Positions 1 to 9,535 are shown, numbered from the stretch's first letter. The stretch: 64,000 bases of DNA from an uncultured Paracoccaceae bacterium (GCA_947488175.1 CANKYO010000014.1:60719-124718), one strand, 5' to 3'. Numbers and translations are program-made. The notes: generated by a model from the sequence alone, not told the origin.

Positions 1-2
1 AT

Positions 3-779
3 CATGCCTTTGTCGTGCGCCGTTTGGCCGATCAGGCCCCTTGGGTGATTGGCCGTGCGGGTATGCAGTATCGCGATCTGATCCCCACCCGGTTGGGCGG
101 GTCGATCATTGCCAGCCACATCCGCATTCCCGATGGTGGTCCGGTGCCGGATATGGTGCATTTTCACAAGGTCGGGTTTCAGTTGATCTTTTGTTACCGC
201 GGCTGGGTCGATGTGGTTTACGAGGATCAGGGCCCGCCGATCCGCCTGACCGCGGGTGATTGCTTTATCCAGCCTCCGGAAATCCGCCATCGCGTGCTGG
301 AAGCGTCTGACGGGATCGAGGTGATTGAGATCGGGGTGCCCGCCGAGCATATCACCGAGATTGATCATGAGATGGAATTGCCGACCCCGCATGTGCGTCC
401 GGACCGCGAATGGCAAGGCCAGAAGTTCGTGTTCAATCAGGCCAAGGATGCGGATTGGCAGGCGTCGCGTTTGCGCGGGTTTGTTGCGCGGGATACAACC
501 ATTGCCGAAAACACAAGGAACGTGGCCGGTGTGCAGGTGTTCAGGCGGGGGCAGGGTGAGCCGGTCTGGACCGTGCATGACGCCGATATTCATTTCACCT
601 TTGTGATGGCCGGGCAGATGATGTTGGAGGGGGAGGGCAAGGACCCCTACAAATTGGAACCCGGTGATGCCTTTGTCATCCCGCCGGGGATGGCCACCCG
701 TTATGCCGACCCGTCAGAGGACATCGAATTGCTGGAGGTGACCTTGCCCGGTGCGTTCAAGACCGATCAGAGGTTCTGA
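3..779 (+). CDS. Cupin-domain (bicupin) protein, 5' end outside the window
   Basis: The frame is open to the first bases of the window, so the true start is probably upstream; the first in-window start is a GTG at 15. The roughly 258 visible residues hold two cupin barrels. The first is around MVHFHKVGFQLIFCYRG with a GDCFIQPPEIRH second motif. The second is around VWTVHDADIHFTFVMAGQ with GDAFVIPPG. The histidines in each barrel fit a metal site, so this may be a small-molecule dioxygenase, isomerase or sensor, but the substrate cannot be told. The stop overlaps the convergent DUF3072 gene by 13 bases. Confidence 0.75.
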   Translation, partial: HAFVVRRLADQAPWVIGRAGMQYRDLIPTRLGGSIIASHIRIPDGGPVPDMVHFHKVGFQLIFCYRGWVDVVYEDQGPPIRLTAGDCFIQPPEIRHRVLEASDGIEVIEIGVPAEHITEIDHEMELPTPHVRPDREWQGQKFVFNQAKDADWQASRLRGFVARDTTIAENTRNVAGVQVFRRGQGEPVWTVHDADIHFTFVMAGQMMLEGEGKDPYKLEPGDAFVIPPGMATRYADPSEDIELLEVTLPGAFKTDQRF

Positions 780-976
780 GTATCGTTCAGATGCCCGCGC
801 AGTGCTTCGATCCGTTGCAGCGCCTGTGCTTGGGTCAGCGATGCATCGAACGGTTCGCCCGCGTTTTCGCAAAGAACCCGCAGGATATCGGCCTGATCGC
901 CGGTCATTGGCGCATCGGGATCATGCGGGGTTGATGCATCCGGATCGTCGAGCACGGTTTTGGGTGGGGTTGCCAT
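767..976 (-). CDS. DUF3072-family small protein
   Basis: A 69-residue protein starting MATPPKTVLDD. I chose this ATG because AAGGAG lies seven bases upstream; the frame stays open for 43 further codons but without comparable support. The C-terminal half (PMTGDQADILRVLCENAGEP, then a LTQAQALQRIEAL helix) matches the compact helical DUF3072 family as I know it. Members are small, acidic, soluble and of unknown function. It is divergent from cdd and its 3' end overlaps the cupin gene. Confidence 0.7.
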   Translation of the reverse strand: MATPPKTVLDDPDASTPHDPDAPMTGDQADILRVLCENAGEPFDASLTQAQALQRIEALRGHLNDTQNL

Positions 977-1088
977 CGTTGAACTCCTTTGTTCTGTCAT
1001 TCCTTCAACCCCGTCATGGCCATTTCGGTTCCCCTTGCATCCCCGCGCGTCCGGCTTCACTCTGGCATGAAACATTACCGGAGGCCCC

Positions 1089-1481
1089 ATGTCACTGATC
1101 GACACCGCCCGACAGGTGCGTGAAAATGCCCATGCCCCCTATTCGAAATTCAAGGTGGGCGCGGCTTTGCGGGCGGTATCCGGCACTGTTTATGCGGGCT
1201 GCAATGTGGAAAACGTGGCCTATCCCGAAGGCACCTGTGCAGAGGCCGGGGCGATTGCCGCGATGGTCGCGGGGGGCGATACCGAGATTGCCGAAATCGC
1301 CGTGATTGCAGACAGTCCCAAGCCGATCAGCCCTTGTGGTGGCTGCCGCCAGAAGATTGCGGAATTCGCCAAGGGCGATGTGAAGGTGACCCTGACCACG
1401 GTTGATGGGGTGACGATGGAAACCACCGTGGCCGCGTTGCTGCCGGGGGTGTTCGACGCTGATTACATGAGCAGGGTCTGA
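1089..1481 (+). CDS. cdd: Cytidine deaminase
   Basis: A 130-residue homotetrameric-type cytidine deaminase that hydrolyses cytidine and deoxycytidine to (deoxy)uridine. The zinc site is intact: C50-A-E52 in TCAEAGA supplies one ligand and the catalytic glutamate, and PCGGCRQ supplies C83 and C86. The N-terminal YSKFKVGAAL and the CNVENVAYPEGTC stretch are typical. Length is normal for the short class. GGAGG lies just upstream of the ATG. It is the first gene of the salvage operon; deoA follows after three bases. Confidence 0.95.
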   Translation: MSLIDTARQVRENAHAPYSKFKVGAALRAVSGTVYAGCNVENVAYPEGTCAEAGAIAAMVAGGDTEIAEIAVIADSPKPISPCGGCRQKIAEFAKGDVKVTLTTVDGVTMETTVAALLPGVFDADYMSRV

Positions 1482-1484
1482 TTA

Positions 1485-2786
1485 ATGGACGCCCGTGCCA
1501 TCATCGCCAAGGTGCGCAAGCACCAGACCCCCAGCCGGGAGGAGTTGACGTGGTTTGCCAAGGGGCTGGCAAACAAAGATGTCAGTGATGCGCAGGCCGG
1601 TGCCTTTGCCATGGCGGTCTGCCTGAACGGGTTGAGTGATGAGGGGCGTGTGGCCTTGACCCAAGGCATGCGTGACAGTGGTGATGTGCTGAAATGGGAT
1701 CTGCCGGGGCCGGTCGTGGACAAGCATTCGACCGGTGGGGTTGGGGATTGTGTGTCACTGATCCTCGCCCCGGTTCTGGCGGTGTGTGATGTGTACGTGC
1801 CGATGATTTCGGGGCGCGGGTTGGGCCATACCGGCGGGACGTTGGACAAGTTGGAGGCGATCCCGGGCCTCAATATCAACGTGTCAGAGGCGCAGTTGCG
1901 CAAGATTACCCGCGATGTCGGCTGTGCGATTGTCAGCGCCTCTGGCCAGATCGCCCCTGCGGACCGACGGCTTTATGCGATCCGCGATGTGACGGCGTCA
2001 GTGGAAAGTGTGGATCTGATCACGGCCTCGATCCTGTCCAAGAAACTTGCCGCCGGGCTGGAAAGCCTGATCCTGGATGTCAAATGCGGGTCTGGGGCGT
2101 TTATGAAAACCCCCGACGAGGCGCGCGCACTGGCCCGTGCGCTGGTGGATGCCGCAAATGGGGCAGGGTGCAAAACCGAAGCGATGATTACCGATATGAA
2201 CGAACCGCTGGCCCCGTGTCTGGGCAACGCGGTCGAGGTGGCGGTGTGCATGGAAATTCTGGCGGGCAACAAGGCGGCCAGCCCGCGCCTTCATGATCTG
2301 ACCGTGGCGCTTTGCGCGCGTCTTTTGGTGATGCAGGGTCAGGACGAGGGCGAGGCGACGGCGCGTGTCAGCAAGGCGATCAGTTCCGGTGCGGCGATGG
2401 AGCGTTTTGCGCAGATGATTGCGGCGCTGGGTGGCCCGCCTGATATGGCCGAGGACTGGCACACGCATCTGCCACGCGCCCCTGTTGTTGGCGATGTGGT
2501 CAGCCCGGCCGCCGGGCATATCGCTGCGATTGATGGTGAGGCGCTGGGCCTTGCCGTCGTGGCCCTTGGTGGCGGTCGGCGGGTGGAAACGGACCGGATT
2601 GATCCTGCGGTTGGTCTGACCGATATGGTCGCACTTGGCGCTGCGGTGGGGCAGGGTCAGCCGCTGTGTACCGTGCATGCCGCGAGTGAGGAAGCGGCTG
2701 AAGAGGCCGCGCGCACCGTGCAGGCCGCGATTACAATCGGCAACCCGTCCGCGCCGCAGGACCTGATACTGGAAAGGATCACCTGA
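1485..2786 (+). CDS. deoA: Thymidine phosphorylase
   Basis: A 433-residue nucleoside phosphorylase cleaving thymidine with phosphate to thymine and 2-deoxyribose-1-phosphate. The phosphate-binding loop KHSTGGVGD is at about 80-88. The family signature RGLGHTGGTLDKLEAIPG is at 111-128. Length fits bacterial DeoA; the closely related pyrimidine-nucleoside phosphorylase (Pdp) is the main alternative. Its stop overlaps the deoB start by one base. With deoB downstream, the deoxyribose-1-phosphate product is converted at once to deoxyribose-5-phosphate. Confidence 0.93.
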   Translation: MDARAIIAKVRKHQTPSREELTWFAKGLANKDVSDAQAGAFAMAVCLNGLSDEGRVALTQGMRDSGDVLKWDLPGPVVDKHSTGGVGDCVSLILAPVLAVCDVYVPMISGRGLGHTGGTLDKLEAIPGLNINVSEAQLRKITRDVGCAIVSASGQIAPADRRLYAIRDVTASVESVDLITASILSKKLAAGLESLILDVKCGSGAFMKTPDEARALARALVDAANGAGCKTEAMITDMNEPLAPCLGNAVEVAVCMEILAGNKAASPRLHDLTVALCARLLVMQGQDEGEATARVSKAISSGAAMERFAQMIAALGGPPDMAEDWHTHLPRAPVVGDVVSPAAGHIAAIDGEALGLAVVALGGGRRVETDRIDPAVGLTDMVALGAAVGQGQPLCTVHAASEEAAEEAARTVQAAITIGNPSAPQDLILERIT

Positions 2787-3961
2787 TGCCCCGCGCCTTC
2801 CTGATTGTCATCGACAGTGTCGGTATTGGCGGCGCACCAGATGCCGACCAGTTTTTCAATGGCGATGTGCCGGATACCGGGGCGAATACCGTGGGGCACA
2901 TTGCGGAAGCTGTCGCGTTGAATGTGCCGGTGCTGGATGCACTGGGGCTGGGGGCGGCTGTCAGGCTGGCGTCTGGGTTCGATGCGCCGGGGCTGGGGGC
3001 CTTGCCCACGGGGGCTTGGGGGGCCGCGACCGAGGTGTCGCGGGGCAAGGACACGCCGTCGGGCCATTGGGAGCTGGCGGGTGTGCCGGTGCCGTGGGAC
3101 TGGCACACCTTTCCTGATACTGATCCCGCCTTTCCGGAGGATCTGACAGCCGAGATTTGTGCGAAAGCCGGAACGGACGGCATCCTCGGCAATCGCCATG
3201 CGTCTGGCACGGCAGTGATCGAGGACGAAGGCGAGGCGCATCTGAAAACGGGGTGGCCCATCTGCTATACCTCTGCCGACAGCGTCTTGCAGATTGCGGC
3301 CCATGAAGAGGCGTTCGGGCTGGACCGCTTGTTGAAGCTTTGCAAGGATCTGGCCCCGACATTGCATGCGATGAAGGTGGGCCGGGTCATCGCGCGGCCG
3401 TTTGTGGGGGAGGTAGGCAGTTTCAGACGGACCGCAAACCGCAAGGATTTTGCGATTGCGCCGCCGTCCCCGACGATCTGCGATTACGTGCATGACGCGG
3501 GCCGCAAGGTTTATGCGGTGGGCAAGATCGGTGACATCTTTTCGATGCGCGGCATCGATGATCTGCGCAAGGGGCGTGATGCGGCACTGATGGACCATCT
3601 GCATGATCTGGCAGAGGAGGCGGATGATGGCGCGCTGGTCTTTGCCAATCTGGTTGAGTTCGACAGTGAATTCGGGCATCGGCGCAACCCGCAGGGCTAT
3701 GCGGATCATCTGGCGTGGTTCGATCAGGGGTTGGCTGCGTTGCTGCCGAAGCTTCGCCCCGATGACCTGTTGATCGTCACCGCCGATCATGGCAATGACT
3801 CGACCTGGGTCGGCACCGATCACACCCGCGAGAGGGTGCCGGTGCTGGTGCATGGGATCGGGGCAAGGGCGCTGGGGCAGTTGGCGTTTACGGATGTGGC
3901 GGCGAGCATCGCGACGCATTTGGGTGTGCCTTACAAAGGTGAAGGAACAAGTTTTCTATGA
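2786..3961 (+). CDS. deoB: Phosphopentomutase
   Basis: A 391-residue metal-dependent mutase of the alkaline-phosphatase superfamily that interconverts (deoxy)ribose-1-phosphate and -5-phosphate. The N-terminal DSVGIGGAPDADQF carries a metal-binding aspartate, GANTVGHIAE follows, and the C-terminal TADHGND and TDHTRERVPVLV supply the remaining ligands. Length is normal. It is translationally coupled on both sides, with a one-base overlap with deoA and an ATGA overlap with add. It links nucleoside phosphorolysis to central pentose metabolism. Confidence 0.95.
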   Translation: MPRAFLIVIDSVGIGGAPDADQFFNGDVPDTGANTVGHIAEAVALNVPVLDALGLGAAVRLASGFDAPGLGALPTGAWGAATEVSRGKDTPSGHWELAGVPVPWDWHTFPDTDPAFPEDLTAEICAKAGTDGILGNRHASGTAVIEDEGEAHLKTGWPICYTSADSVLQIAAHEEAFGLDRLLKLCKDLAPTLHAMKVGRVIARPFVGEVGSFRRTANRKDFAIAPPSPTICDYVHDAGRKVYAVGKIGDIFSMRGIDDLRKGRDAALMDHLHDLAEEADDGALVFANLVEFDSEFGHRRNPQGYADHLAWFDQGLAALLPKLRPDDLLIVTADHGNDSTWVGTDHTRERVPVLVHGIGARALGQLAFTDVAASIATHLGVPYKGEGTSFL

Positions 3962-4947
3962 CGTTCAAATCGACGCCCAAGGTCGAATTGCACACCCATC
4001 TCGAAGGCTGCGCGCCGCCTGCGTTCATCAAGAGGCTGGCTGCGGAAAAGAATATTGATATCAGCAAGATATTCACCGCTGACGGTGGCTATGCCTTCCG
4101 CGATTTCGATCATTTTCTGCAGGTTTACGAGGCCGCCTGCACGACCCTGCAAAGCCCCGAGGATTTTCGCCGCCTGACGATGGCCGTGCTGGAGGAAACC
4201 GCGTCGCATGGCGTGGTGTATATGGAAACTTTCGTCTCCCCCGATTTCTGCGGTGGCGGTGACCTGACCGCATGGCGCGAGTATCTGGCTGCGATTGAAG
4301 ATGCTGCCAATGAGGCTGAGGCGACGCTGGGGATTACGATGCGCGGGATCGTCACGGGCATTCGCCATTTTGGGCCAGAGGCCTGCAAACCGGCGGCAAA
4401 ATGCGCGGTGGAGACCTATGGCGGATTCATCACCGGTTATGGCATGGCGGGCGGCGAAATGGTGGGGCGTCCGGGCGATTACTCTTACAGTTTTGATATG
4501 GCGCGCGAGGCGGGGCTGCCGCTGACCTGTCATGCGGGCGAATGGGGTGGGCCGGATATGGTTGCGGACACGATCCGCGATCTGGGGGTGTCCCGGATCG
4601 GTCACGGGATCAGCGCCGCGCGCGACCCCGCACTGGTTGATGAGATTGCCGAGAAAGAGATCGTGCTGGAGGTTTGCCCCGGTTCCAATGTGGTGCTGAA
4701 TGCGGTGGACGGCTGGGGCACCCATCCGATTGCGAAGCTGCGCGAGGCGAGGGTCAAGGTCACGGTATCGACTGATGATCCGCCGTTTTTCCACACGACG
4801 ATGACCGCCGAATACGACATGCTGAACCGCACGTTCGGCTGGGATGAGGATGATTTCAAAGCCCTGAACGACACTGCCCTTGCCGCCGCGTTCTGCGATG
4901 ACGACACCCGCGCCCGCGTGGCCAAACGACTGGAGCCTGCCCAATGA
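3958..4947 (+). CDS. add: Adenosine deaminase
   Basis: A 329-residue zinc amidohydrolase converting adenosine and deoxyadenosine to inosine forms. [10 protein letters not shown] gives the HxH pair near the N-terminus, CHAGEWGG the third ligand histidine, RIGHGI the next histidine, and STDDPPFF the catalytic and metal aspartates. The related adenine deaminase is possible, but the nucleoside-salvage context favours adenosine. ATGA overlaps join it to deoB and to upp. Confidence 0.9.
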   Translation: MTFKSTPKVELHTHLEGCAPPAFIKRLAAEKNIDISKIFTADGGYAFRDFDHFLQVYEAACTTLQSPEDFRRLTMAVLEETASHGVVYMETFVSPDFCGGGDLTAWREYLAAIEDAANEAEATLGITMRGIVTGIRHFGPEACKPAAKCAVETYGGFITGYGMAGGEMVGRPGDYSYSFDMAREAGLPLTCHAGEWGGPDMVADTIRDLGVSRIGHGISAARDPALVDEIAEKEIVLEVCPGSNVVLNAVDGWGTHPIAKLREARVKVTVSTDDPPFFHTTMTAEYDMLNRTFGWDEDDFKALNDTALAAAFCDDDTRARVAKRLEPAQ

Positions 4948-5576
4948 CCGACTATGTTACCCATGTCACCCACCCGCTGGTGCAGCACAAACTGACGCTG
5001 ATGCGGCAGAAGGACACCTCCACGGCGGTCTTTCGGCAGCTTTTGCGCGAGATCAGCCAGCTTTTGGCCTATGAGGTGACGCGCGAATTGCCGATGACGA
5101 CCCGGCGCATCGAAACCCCGCTGGAGCCGATGGATGCCCCGGTACTGGACGGCAAGAAACTGGCGCTGGTGTCTATCCTGCGGGCGGGGAACGGTCTGCT
5201 GGATGGTATTCTGGAGCTGATCCCGTCGGCGCGGGTCGGCTTTGTCGGGCTTTATCGTGATGAGGAAACGCTGCAGCCGGTGCAGTATTACTTCAAGGTC
5301 CCGATGGAGTTGGAGGACAGGCTGGTCATTGCCGTCGATCCGATGCTGGCGACGGGCAATTCGTCTGTTGCGGCGATTGATCTGCTCAAGAAAGCGGGGG
5401 CGAATAATATCCGGTTCCTGTGCCTGCTGGCCGCCCCCGAAGGCATTGCGCGCATGAAAGAGGCGCATCCGGATGTGCCGATCGTGACCGCCGCGATTGA
5501 CAGCCACCTGAACGATCACGGCTATATCGTGCCCGGGCTGGGCGATGCGGGTGACCGGATGTTTGGGACGAAGTAA
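4944..5576 (+). CDS. upp: Uracil phosphoribosyltransferase
   Basis: A 210-residue type I phosphoribosyltransferase making UMP from uracil and PRPP. The PRPP loop is [12 protein letters not shown], preceded by [15 protein letters not shown], and the C-terminal [16 protein letters not shown] is characteristic of Upp. Length matches the family. It is last in the cdd-deoA-deoB-add-upp unit, with an ATGA overlap with add. The 3' end faces the minus-strand operon with only three bases between stops, so the two transcripts converge. Confidence 0.95.
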   Translation: MTDYVTHVTHPLVQHKLTLMRQKDTSTAVFRQLLREISQLLAYEVTRELPMTTRRIETPLEPMDAPVLDGKKLALVSILRAGNGLLDGILELIPSARVGFVGLYRDEETLQPVQYYFKVPMELEDRLVIAVDPMLATGNSSVAAIDLLKKAGANNIRFLCLLAAPEGIARMKEAHPDVPIVTAAIDSHLNDHGYIVPGLGDAGDRMFGTK

Positions 5577-5579
5577 CGG

Positions 5580-6695
5580 TTAACGGCGCAGCGCGTCAGT
5601 CAGGCCATCTTCGGTCAGGGATGTCAGCCCGATCTGCGCCAGCGTGATGCTGGTTTCGGACCGCAGCACGTCCCAAAGCCTGTGCAGCCCGTCTTCGCCG
5701 CCTGCTGCAATGGCGAATTGCAGGATGCGCCCGAGGAAGGTGAAGTTGGCCCCTTGCGCATAGGCCTTGACCACGTCTTCGCCGCCGCGCAGGCCGGTGT
5801 CGAAGAAGAGCGGCATGTCAGGGCCGACTGCCGCCCGGATTTCAGGCAGAACCGCGATTGGGGCAGGGGCCCCTTCCAATTGTCGTGCGCCGTGGCTGGA
5901 GACCTGGATGGCGTCGACGCCTGCATCGCGGAGGGCGACGGCGTCTTCGGCATCGAGCACGCCTTTGACCACCAGTTTGCCGGGCCAAATGTCGCGCAGT
6001 CGCGCGAGCGTGTCCCAGTTTGCCTTTGCCCGGCTTTCGGTGCGGTCAAATTCATATCCCGGCATGGTGAAATTTGCCATTTGCGGGCGGCCTTTGAACA
6101 GCGCTGTCAGTGACCAGCGCGGGTGCAGGGCGAAGTCGACGAATTGCCGTGGTCCGATCTTGAACGGCATGGTGAAGCCATGGCGCAATTCGCGGGGGCG
6201 GCGCCCGACCTCTGGTACGTCGACGGTCAGGATGATGGTTTCGTAGCCTGCGGCTTTGGCCCGTTCGACGAGTTTGAAGGTGCCGGTCCCGTCGCCGCTG
6301 AAGTACAGCTGGAACCATGCGTGGCCGTCTGCGGCCTCGATCAGTGGCTCCATCGCGGTTGAGGCGACAGTAGAGACGCCAAGCGGGACCTTTTCGCGTG
6401 CGGCAAGCCGGGCCAGCATCAGGTCGGCGCCGGGGCCAGAGAGGTTGCACATGCCCATCGGGCTGATCCCGAAGGGCGCGTTGGTTTGCGCCCCGAACAG
6501 CGGCACGCCAAGCGACCGGGCGCTGACATCGCGCAGGATGCGGGGGCGGAATGCGAGCGTGTCGAAGGCCGCCCTGTTGCGGTGCGCGCCGGTTTCCTGA
6601 CCGGCGGCGCCGTCGATATAGTCGAACACCATCCAGGGCAGGCGGCGGCGCGCGATGGCCCGCGCGTCTGCACTGGAATGGATGTTCGGGGCCAC
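5580..6695 (-). CDS. FMN-dependent 2-hydroxyacid dehydrogenase, candidate sulfolactate dehydrogenase
   Basis: A 371-residue member of the glycolate oxidase/L-lactate dehydrogenase (LldD) TIM-barrel family. FDYIDGAAGQE near residue 24, TVDVPEVGRRPRE near 158 and SSHGARQLEGAPAP with catalytic H268 and R271 are visible; K244 in VVKGV contacts FMN in relatives. The start is a GTG directly abutting the comE stop, so it is probably cotranscribed with comDE. Given its neighbours, my inference is that it oxidises sulfolactate to sulfopyruvate, the step called SlcD in related bacteria. Lactate or another 2-hydroxyacid remains possible. Confidence 0.8.
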   Translation of the reverse strand: MAPNIHSSADARAIARRRLPWMVFDYIDGAAGQETGAHRNRAAFDTLAFRPRILRDVSARSLGVPLFGAQTNAPFGISPMGMCNLSGPGADLMLARLAAREKVPLGVSTVASTAMEPLIEAADGHAWFQLYFSGDGTGTFKLVERAKAAGYETIILTVDVPEVGRRPRELRHGFTMPFKIGPRQFVDFALHPRWSLTALFKGRPQMANFTMPGYEFDRTESRAKANWDTLARLRDIWPGKLVVKGVLDAEDAVALRDAGVDAIQVSSHGARQLEGAPAPIAVLPEIRAAVGPDMPLFFDTGLRGGEDVVKAYAQGANFTFLGRILQFAIAAGGEDGLHRLWDVLRSETSITLAQIGLTSLTEDGLTDALRR

Positions 6696-7250
6696 CTAGT
6701 CGGCCACGGCAGTCATGAACCGGTCGCGGATGACAACCGGGTCCTTGGTGATGACAGGCAGCTTGATATTGCCGCTTTCGCATTTGGCGACGATGATGGT
6801 CATCTTCTTGCTGTCGATGGCGGCTTGCAGTGTCTTGCCGGTGTCTTCGGCCTGACAGGTGACCACGTTTTCACATCCGCAGGCGGCGGCGACGGCTTCA
6901 AGCTTGGTCTTCTTGCCTGCATATGTGGGCTGATCGCCGGTGGAGCCGTATGACCCGTTGTCGATGATCAGCAGGATGTAGTTATCGGCCACGTTGTTGG
7001 CGATGGTGGGCAAGGTGCCGAGGTTGGTCAGGACCGACCCGTCGCCATCAATCGAGATCACCGTCTTGGGCTGCGCTAGTGCGAGGCCCAGGCCGATGGA
7101 GGACGCAAGGCCCATCGTGCCCAGCATGTAGAAGTTGCGCGGATTGTCGTCGATCATGTGCAGTTCCTGCGAGGGCAGGCCGATATTGCAGACGACAAGG
7201 TGCGGGTTCAGGATTGGCGCGATCTCGCGCAGGATTTCAGAACGGATCAT
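6696..7250 (-). CDS. comE: Sulfopyruvate decarboxylase, beta subunit
   Basis: A 184-residue thiamine-diphosphate-binding subunit. The TPP signature runs from GDGS (69-72) to IIDNGSYGSTG about 25 residues on. I start it at the ATG at 7250, whose bases overlap the comD stop as ATGA; the frame is open further upstream but those residues are the comD region in another frame. With the alpha subunit it decarboxylates 3-sulfopyruvate to sulfoacetaldehyde. Phosphonopyruvate decarboxylase is the closest alternative, but the split into two subunits and the sulfonate context favour ComE. Confidence 0.85.
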   Translation of the reverse strand: MIRSEILREIAPILNPHLVVCNIGLPSQELHMIDDNPRNFYMLGTMGLASSIGLGLALAQPKTVISIDGDGSVLTNLGTLPTIANNVADNYILLIIDNGSYGSTGDQPTYAGKKTKLEAVAAACGCENVVTCQAEDTGKTLQAAIDSKKMTIIVAKCESGNIKLPVITKDPVVIRDRFMTAVAD

Positions 7251-7753
7251 TGGTCGCCGTAGCCTCCCCAGAAGGACGCATCCGTCAGGATCGCCACAGG
7301 TTTGTTGCACATGAAGGTGTATTTCAGGATCGCGTCGAGTTCGTCGGCGTCGCTTTCCTTGTGGAAATGGTAGGTCGGGATATGCATCTGCGCCAGCAGC
7401 GCCTTGGTATGCACGGCCATTTCGACCTGACACGCCACGGGTTCACGCAATTCGCCGCGATAGCTGATCAGCATGGGCAGCGGCATCCGGTAGAACTGCG
7501 TCAGGGTGGCCAGCGTGTTGATCGTGACGCCGATGGCGGTATTCTGCATGATGATCGCAGGCCGCTTGCCGCCCATGAAGGCACCGGCGCAGAGCCCCAT
7601 GCCTTCGTCTTCCTTGTTGGAGGGGATGTGAAAGATTTCTGGTCGTGCCTCGACCTCGTCGATGACCCCGGCGAGCTGTTTGCAGGGGACCGTCGTGATG
7701 AATGACACGTCGTTGGCGACGAAATCATCCACGATTTTCTTACTGATGCTCAA
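7247..7753 (-). CDS. comD: Sulfopyruvate decarboxylase, alpha subunit
   Basis: A 168-residue subunit homologous to the pyrimidine-binding half of TPP decarboxylases. SFITTVPCKQLAGVI and HIPSNKEDEGMGLCAGAFMG hold the glutamate that activates TPP, followed by QNTAIGVTINTLATL. I chose a TTG start at 7753 because AGGAGA lies about nine bases upstream and the size then fits ComD; the longer reading from 7918 runs into the upstream dehydrogenase. ComD and ComE are translationally coupled. Confidence 0.83.
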   Translation of the reverse strand: MSISKKIVDDFVANDVSFITTVPCKQLAGVIDEVEARPEIFHIPSNKEDEGMGLCAGAFMGGKRPAIIMQNTAIGVTINTLATLTQFYRMPLPMLISYRGELREPVACQVEMAVHTKALLAQMHIPTYHFHKESDADELDAILKYTFMCNKPVAILTDASFWGGYGDQ

Positions 7754-7790
7754 GTCTGGGTTCTCCTGTTCGGCCCGCCGGAGCGGGGTA

Positions 7791-8777
7791 TTAGCTGTGG
7801 GGTTCAAGAATGATTTTGGGTGCGGGCGTCCGCCCTGCCCGGATATCGGCAAAGGCGTTGGGGCCTTCTGACAATGGTCGCGCTTCGGTCCAGTCAAGCG
7901 GGCCGAGCCGGCCGTCAAATATGGCCTGCGCGGTGTCCCGGAAATCCTGCGCGGTATAGGTGTAGGTGCCGATGAAGGTGATTTCCTGCAGCGTCATCCG
8001 CCGGATGTCCAGCCCGCCGGTCCCTTCGCCCAGACCGATATGGCCGATCACGCCGCCGGGGCGTGCATGGGCCGATGCGGTGGCGCGGGTGGCGGCATAG
8101 CCGACCCCGTCGATGACAACGTCGAAAAGCGCATTCTGCGGCAGGTCATCGGGGCTGATGGCGTGCTGGTTGCAGTGGCTGATGAGGTAGTCGCGCCGCA
8201 GGCCGTTCGGTTCGACAATCGTGATGTCGTGAATGCCCTGCGCCACAAGGCTGAGTGCGGCGCCGAGCCCGATGGCCCCGCCGCCGATCACAAGGGCGGT
8301 GCGCGCGCTGGGCAGGGTGTGCCGTGCCAGCCGCACGGCGTGCCAGCCGCAGGCGATGGGTTCGGCCAGCGATGCCTTGGCAAAGGGGATATGTGCGGGA
8401 ACCGTGACAAGGTTTTCGTCACGCATGGCCACGAATTGCGCAAAGGCCCCTTCGCGTGGTGGCATGGAAATGATCTTGCGATCTGGGCAAAGGTTGTCCT
8501 TGCCCATCATGCAGGCCGTGCAGGTGCCGCAGCTGACCAGCGGGTTGATCGTGACCCGTTCGCCGTCGCGCGGGCCGCCGGTGATGATACCCGCTGCCTC
8601 GTGACCGAGGATGAGGGGTGCGGGCCGCCGTTCGTCATGCCCCAGATAGGCATGCATGTCTGATCCGCAGATGCCCACGGCCTGAATCCGGATCAATTGC
8701 TGGCCGGGTGCCGGTTCCGGGTCCGGTGCATCCCGGAAGGCCAGTTTTTCGGGCCCGTCGTAAATCAGCGCCTTCAT
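7791..8777 (-). CDS. Zinc-dependent alcohol dehydrogenase (MDR), candidate DHPS 2-dehydrogenase
   Basis: A 328-residue medium-chain dehydrogenase. The catalytic zinc ligands are C37 in GICGSD and H59-E60 in GHEAAG. The structural zinc lobe has C83, C86, C89 and C97. The Rossmann motif VIGGGAIGLGAA binds NAD(P). It sits between the SDR (ATGA overlap) and comD in the sulfonate operon. In DHPS degraders two 2-dehydrogenases, HpsO and HpsP, interconvert the DHPS enantiomers through the 2-keto form. One of those roles is my inference here, but I cannot say which. Confidence 0.82.
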   Translation of the reverse strand: MKALIYDGPEKLAFRDAPDPEPAPGQQLIRIQAVGICGSDMHAYLGHDERRPAPLILGHEAAGIITGGPRDGERVTINPLVSCGTCTACMMGKDNLCPDRKIISMPPREGAFAQFVAMRDENLVTVPAHIPFAKASLAEPIACGWHAVRLARHTLPSARTALVIGGGAIGLGAALSLVAQGIHDITIVEPNGLRRDYLISHCNQHAISPDDLPQNALFDVVIDGVGYAATRATASAHARPGGVIGHIGLGEGTGGLDIRRMTLQEITFIGTYTYTAQDFRDTAQAIFDGRLGPLDWTEARPLSEGPNAFADIRAGRTPAPKIILEPHS

Positions 8778-9535
8778 TTCGCGGTGAACCCCCCATCAAC
8801 CATGAGAATCTGCCCGGTGACATAGGCCGATGCGTCCGAACACAGGAACAGCAGCGGCCCGTCGATATCCTCCAAGGCCCCATTGCGTCCGATACAGGTT
8901 TGTGCGGCGTTGCGTGCTGCCCGGTCCGGGTCCGCAAAGACCGGGCCAGTCAGTTCGGTCGGAAAGAACCCCGGCCCGATGGCATTGGCGTTGATCCCGT
9001 GTTTTGACCACGCTTCGGCCATAGCACGGGTCAGTTGACCGATCCCGGCCTTGGACGCGCCATAGCTGATTCCGCCGGGAAAGGCGCGTGTGGTCTGGAG
9101 CGAGGCAAAGTTGACGATGCGCCCCCAACCTTTGGCCTTCATCGCTGGCACAAAAGCCTGAGACAGGAAAAACGGGGCGGCGAGGTTGAGGTTCATCGTG
9201 ATGTCCCAGCCTGCGTCGGTTACGTCATCCGCCGTTTCGCGGGTGTTGATGCCTGCTGCGTGAACGATGATGTCGGGCGGGCCGAACGGGGCCGCGATCT
9301 TGGCGGCGATATCAGCAATCTGGTCGCGCTGGGACAGATCGGCGGCGACGGTTGCCGCGTTTTCGCCGGTTTGTTCGGCCCATTCGGCCAGCGCCTCGGC
9401 CCGGCGGGCTACGCCGACCACTTTGGCCCCGGCTGCGGCGAGTGCTGCAGCCGCCTGTTGCCCCAGACCGGCGCTGGCGCCGGTCACACAGGCCACCCGG
9501 CCTGTCAGGTCAAACAGGCCAGAGGGGCTATTCAT
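8774..9535 (-). CDS. Short-chain dehydrogenase/reductase, candidate DHPS 2-dehydrogenase
   Basis: A 253-residue classical SDR. TGASAGLG (18-25) binds NAD(P), S145, Y158 and K162 form the catalytic set (SYGASK), and the C-terminal VTGQILMVDGGF is typical. It overlaps the HpsN stop by eight bases and the MDR start by four, so the three dehydrogenases are one translational unit. By analogy with HpsO/HpsP it may interconvert DHPS with its 2-keto form so that both enantiomers reach HpsN. Substrate specificity is not readable from sequence. Confidence 0.82.
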   Translation of the reverse strand: MNSPSGLFDLTGRVACVTGASAGLGQQAAAALAAAGAKVVGVARRAEALAEWAEQTGENAATVAADLSQRDQIADIAAKIAAPFGPPDIIVHAAGINTRETADDVTDAGWDITMNLNLAAPFFLSQAFVPAMKAKGWGRIVNFASLQTTRAFPGGISYGASKAGIGQLTRAMAEAWSKHGINANAIGPGFFPTELTGPVFADPDRAARNAAQTCIGRNGALEDIDGPLLFLCSDASAYVTGQILMVDGGFTAK

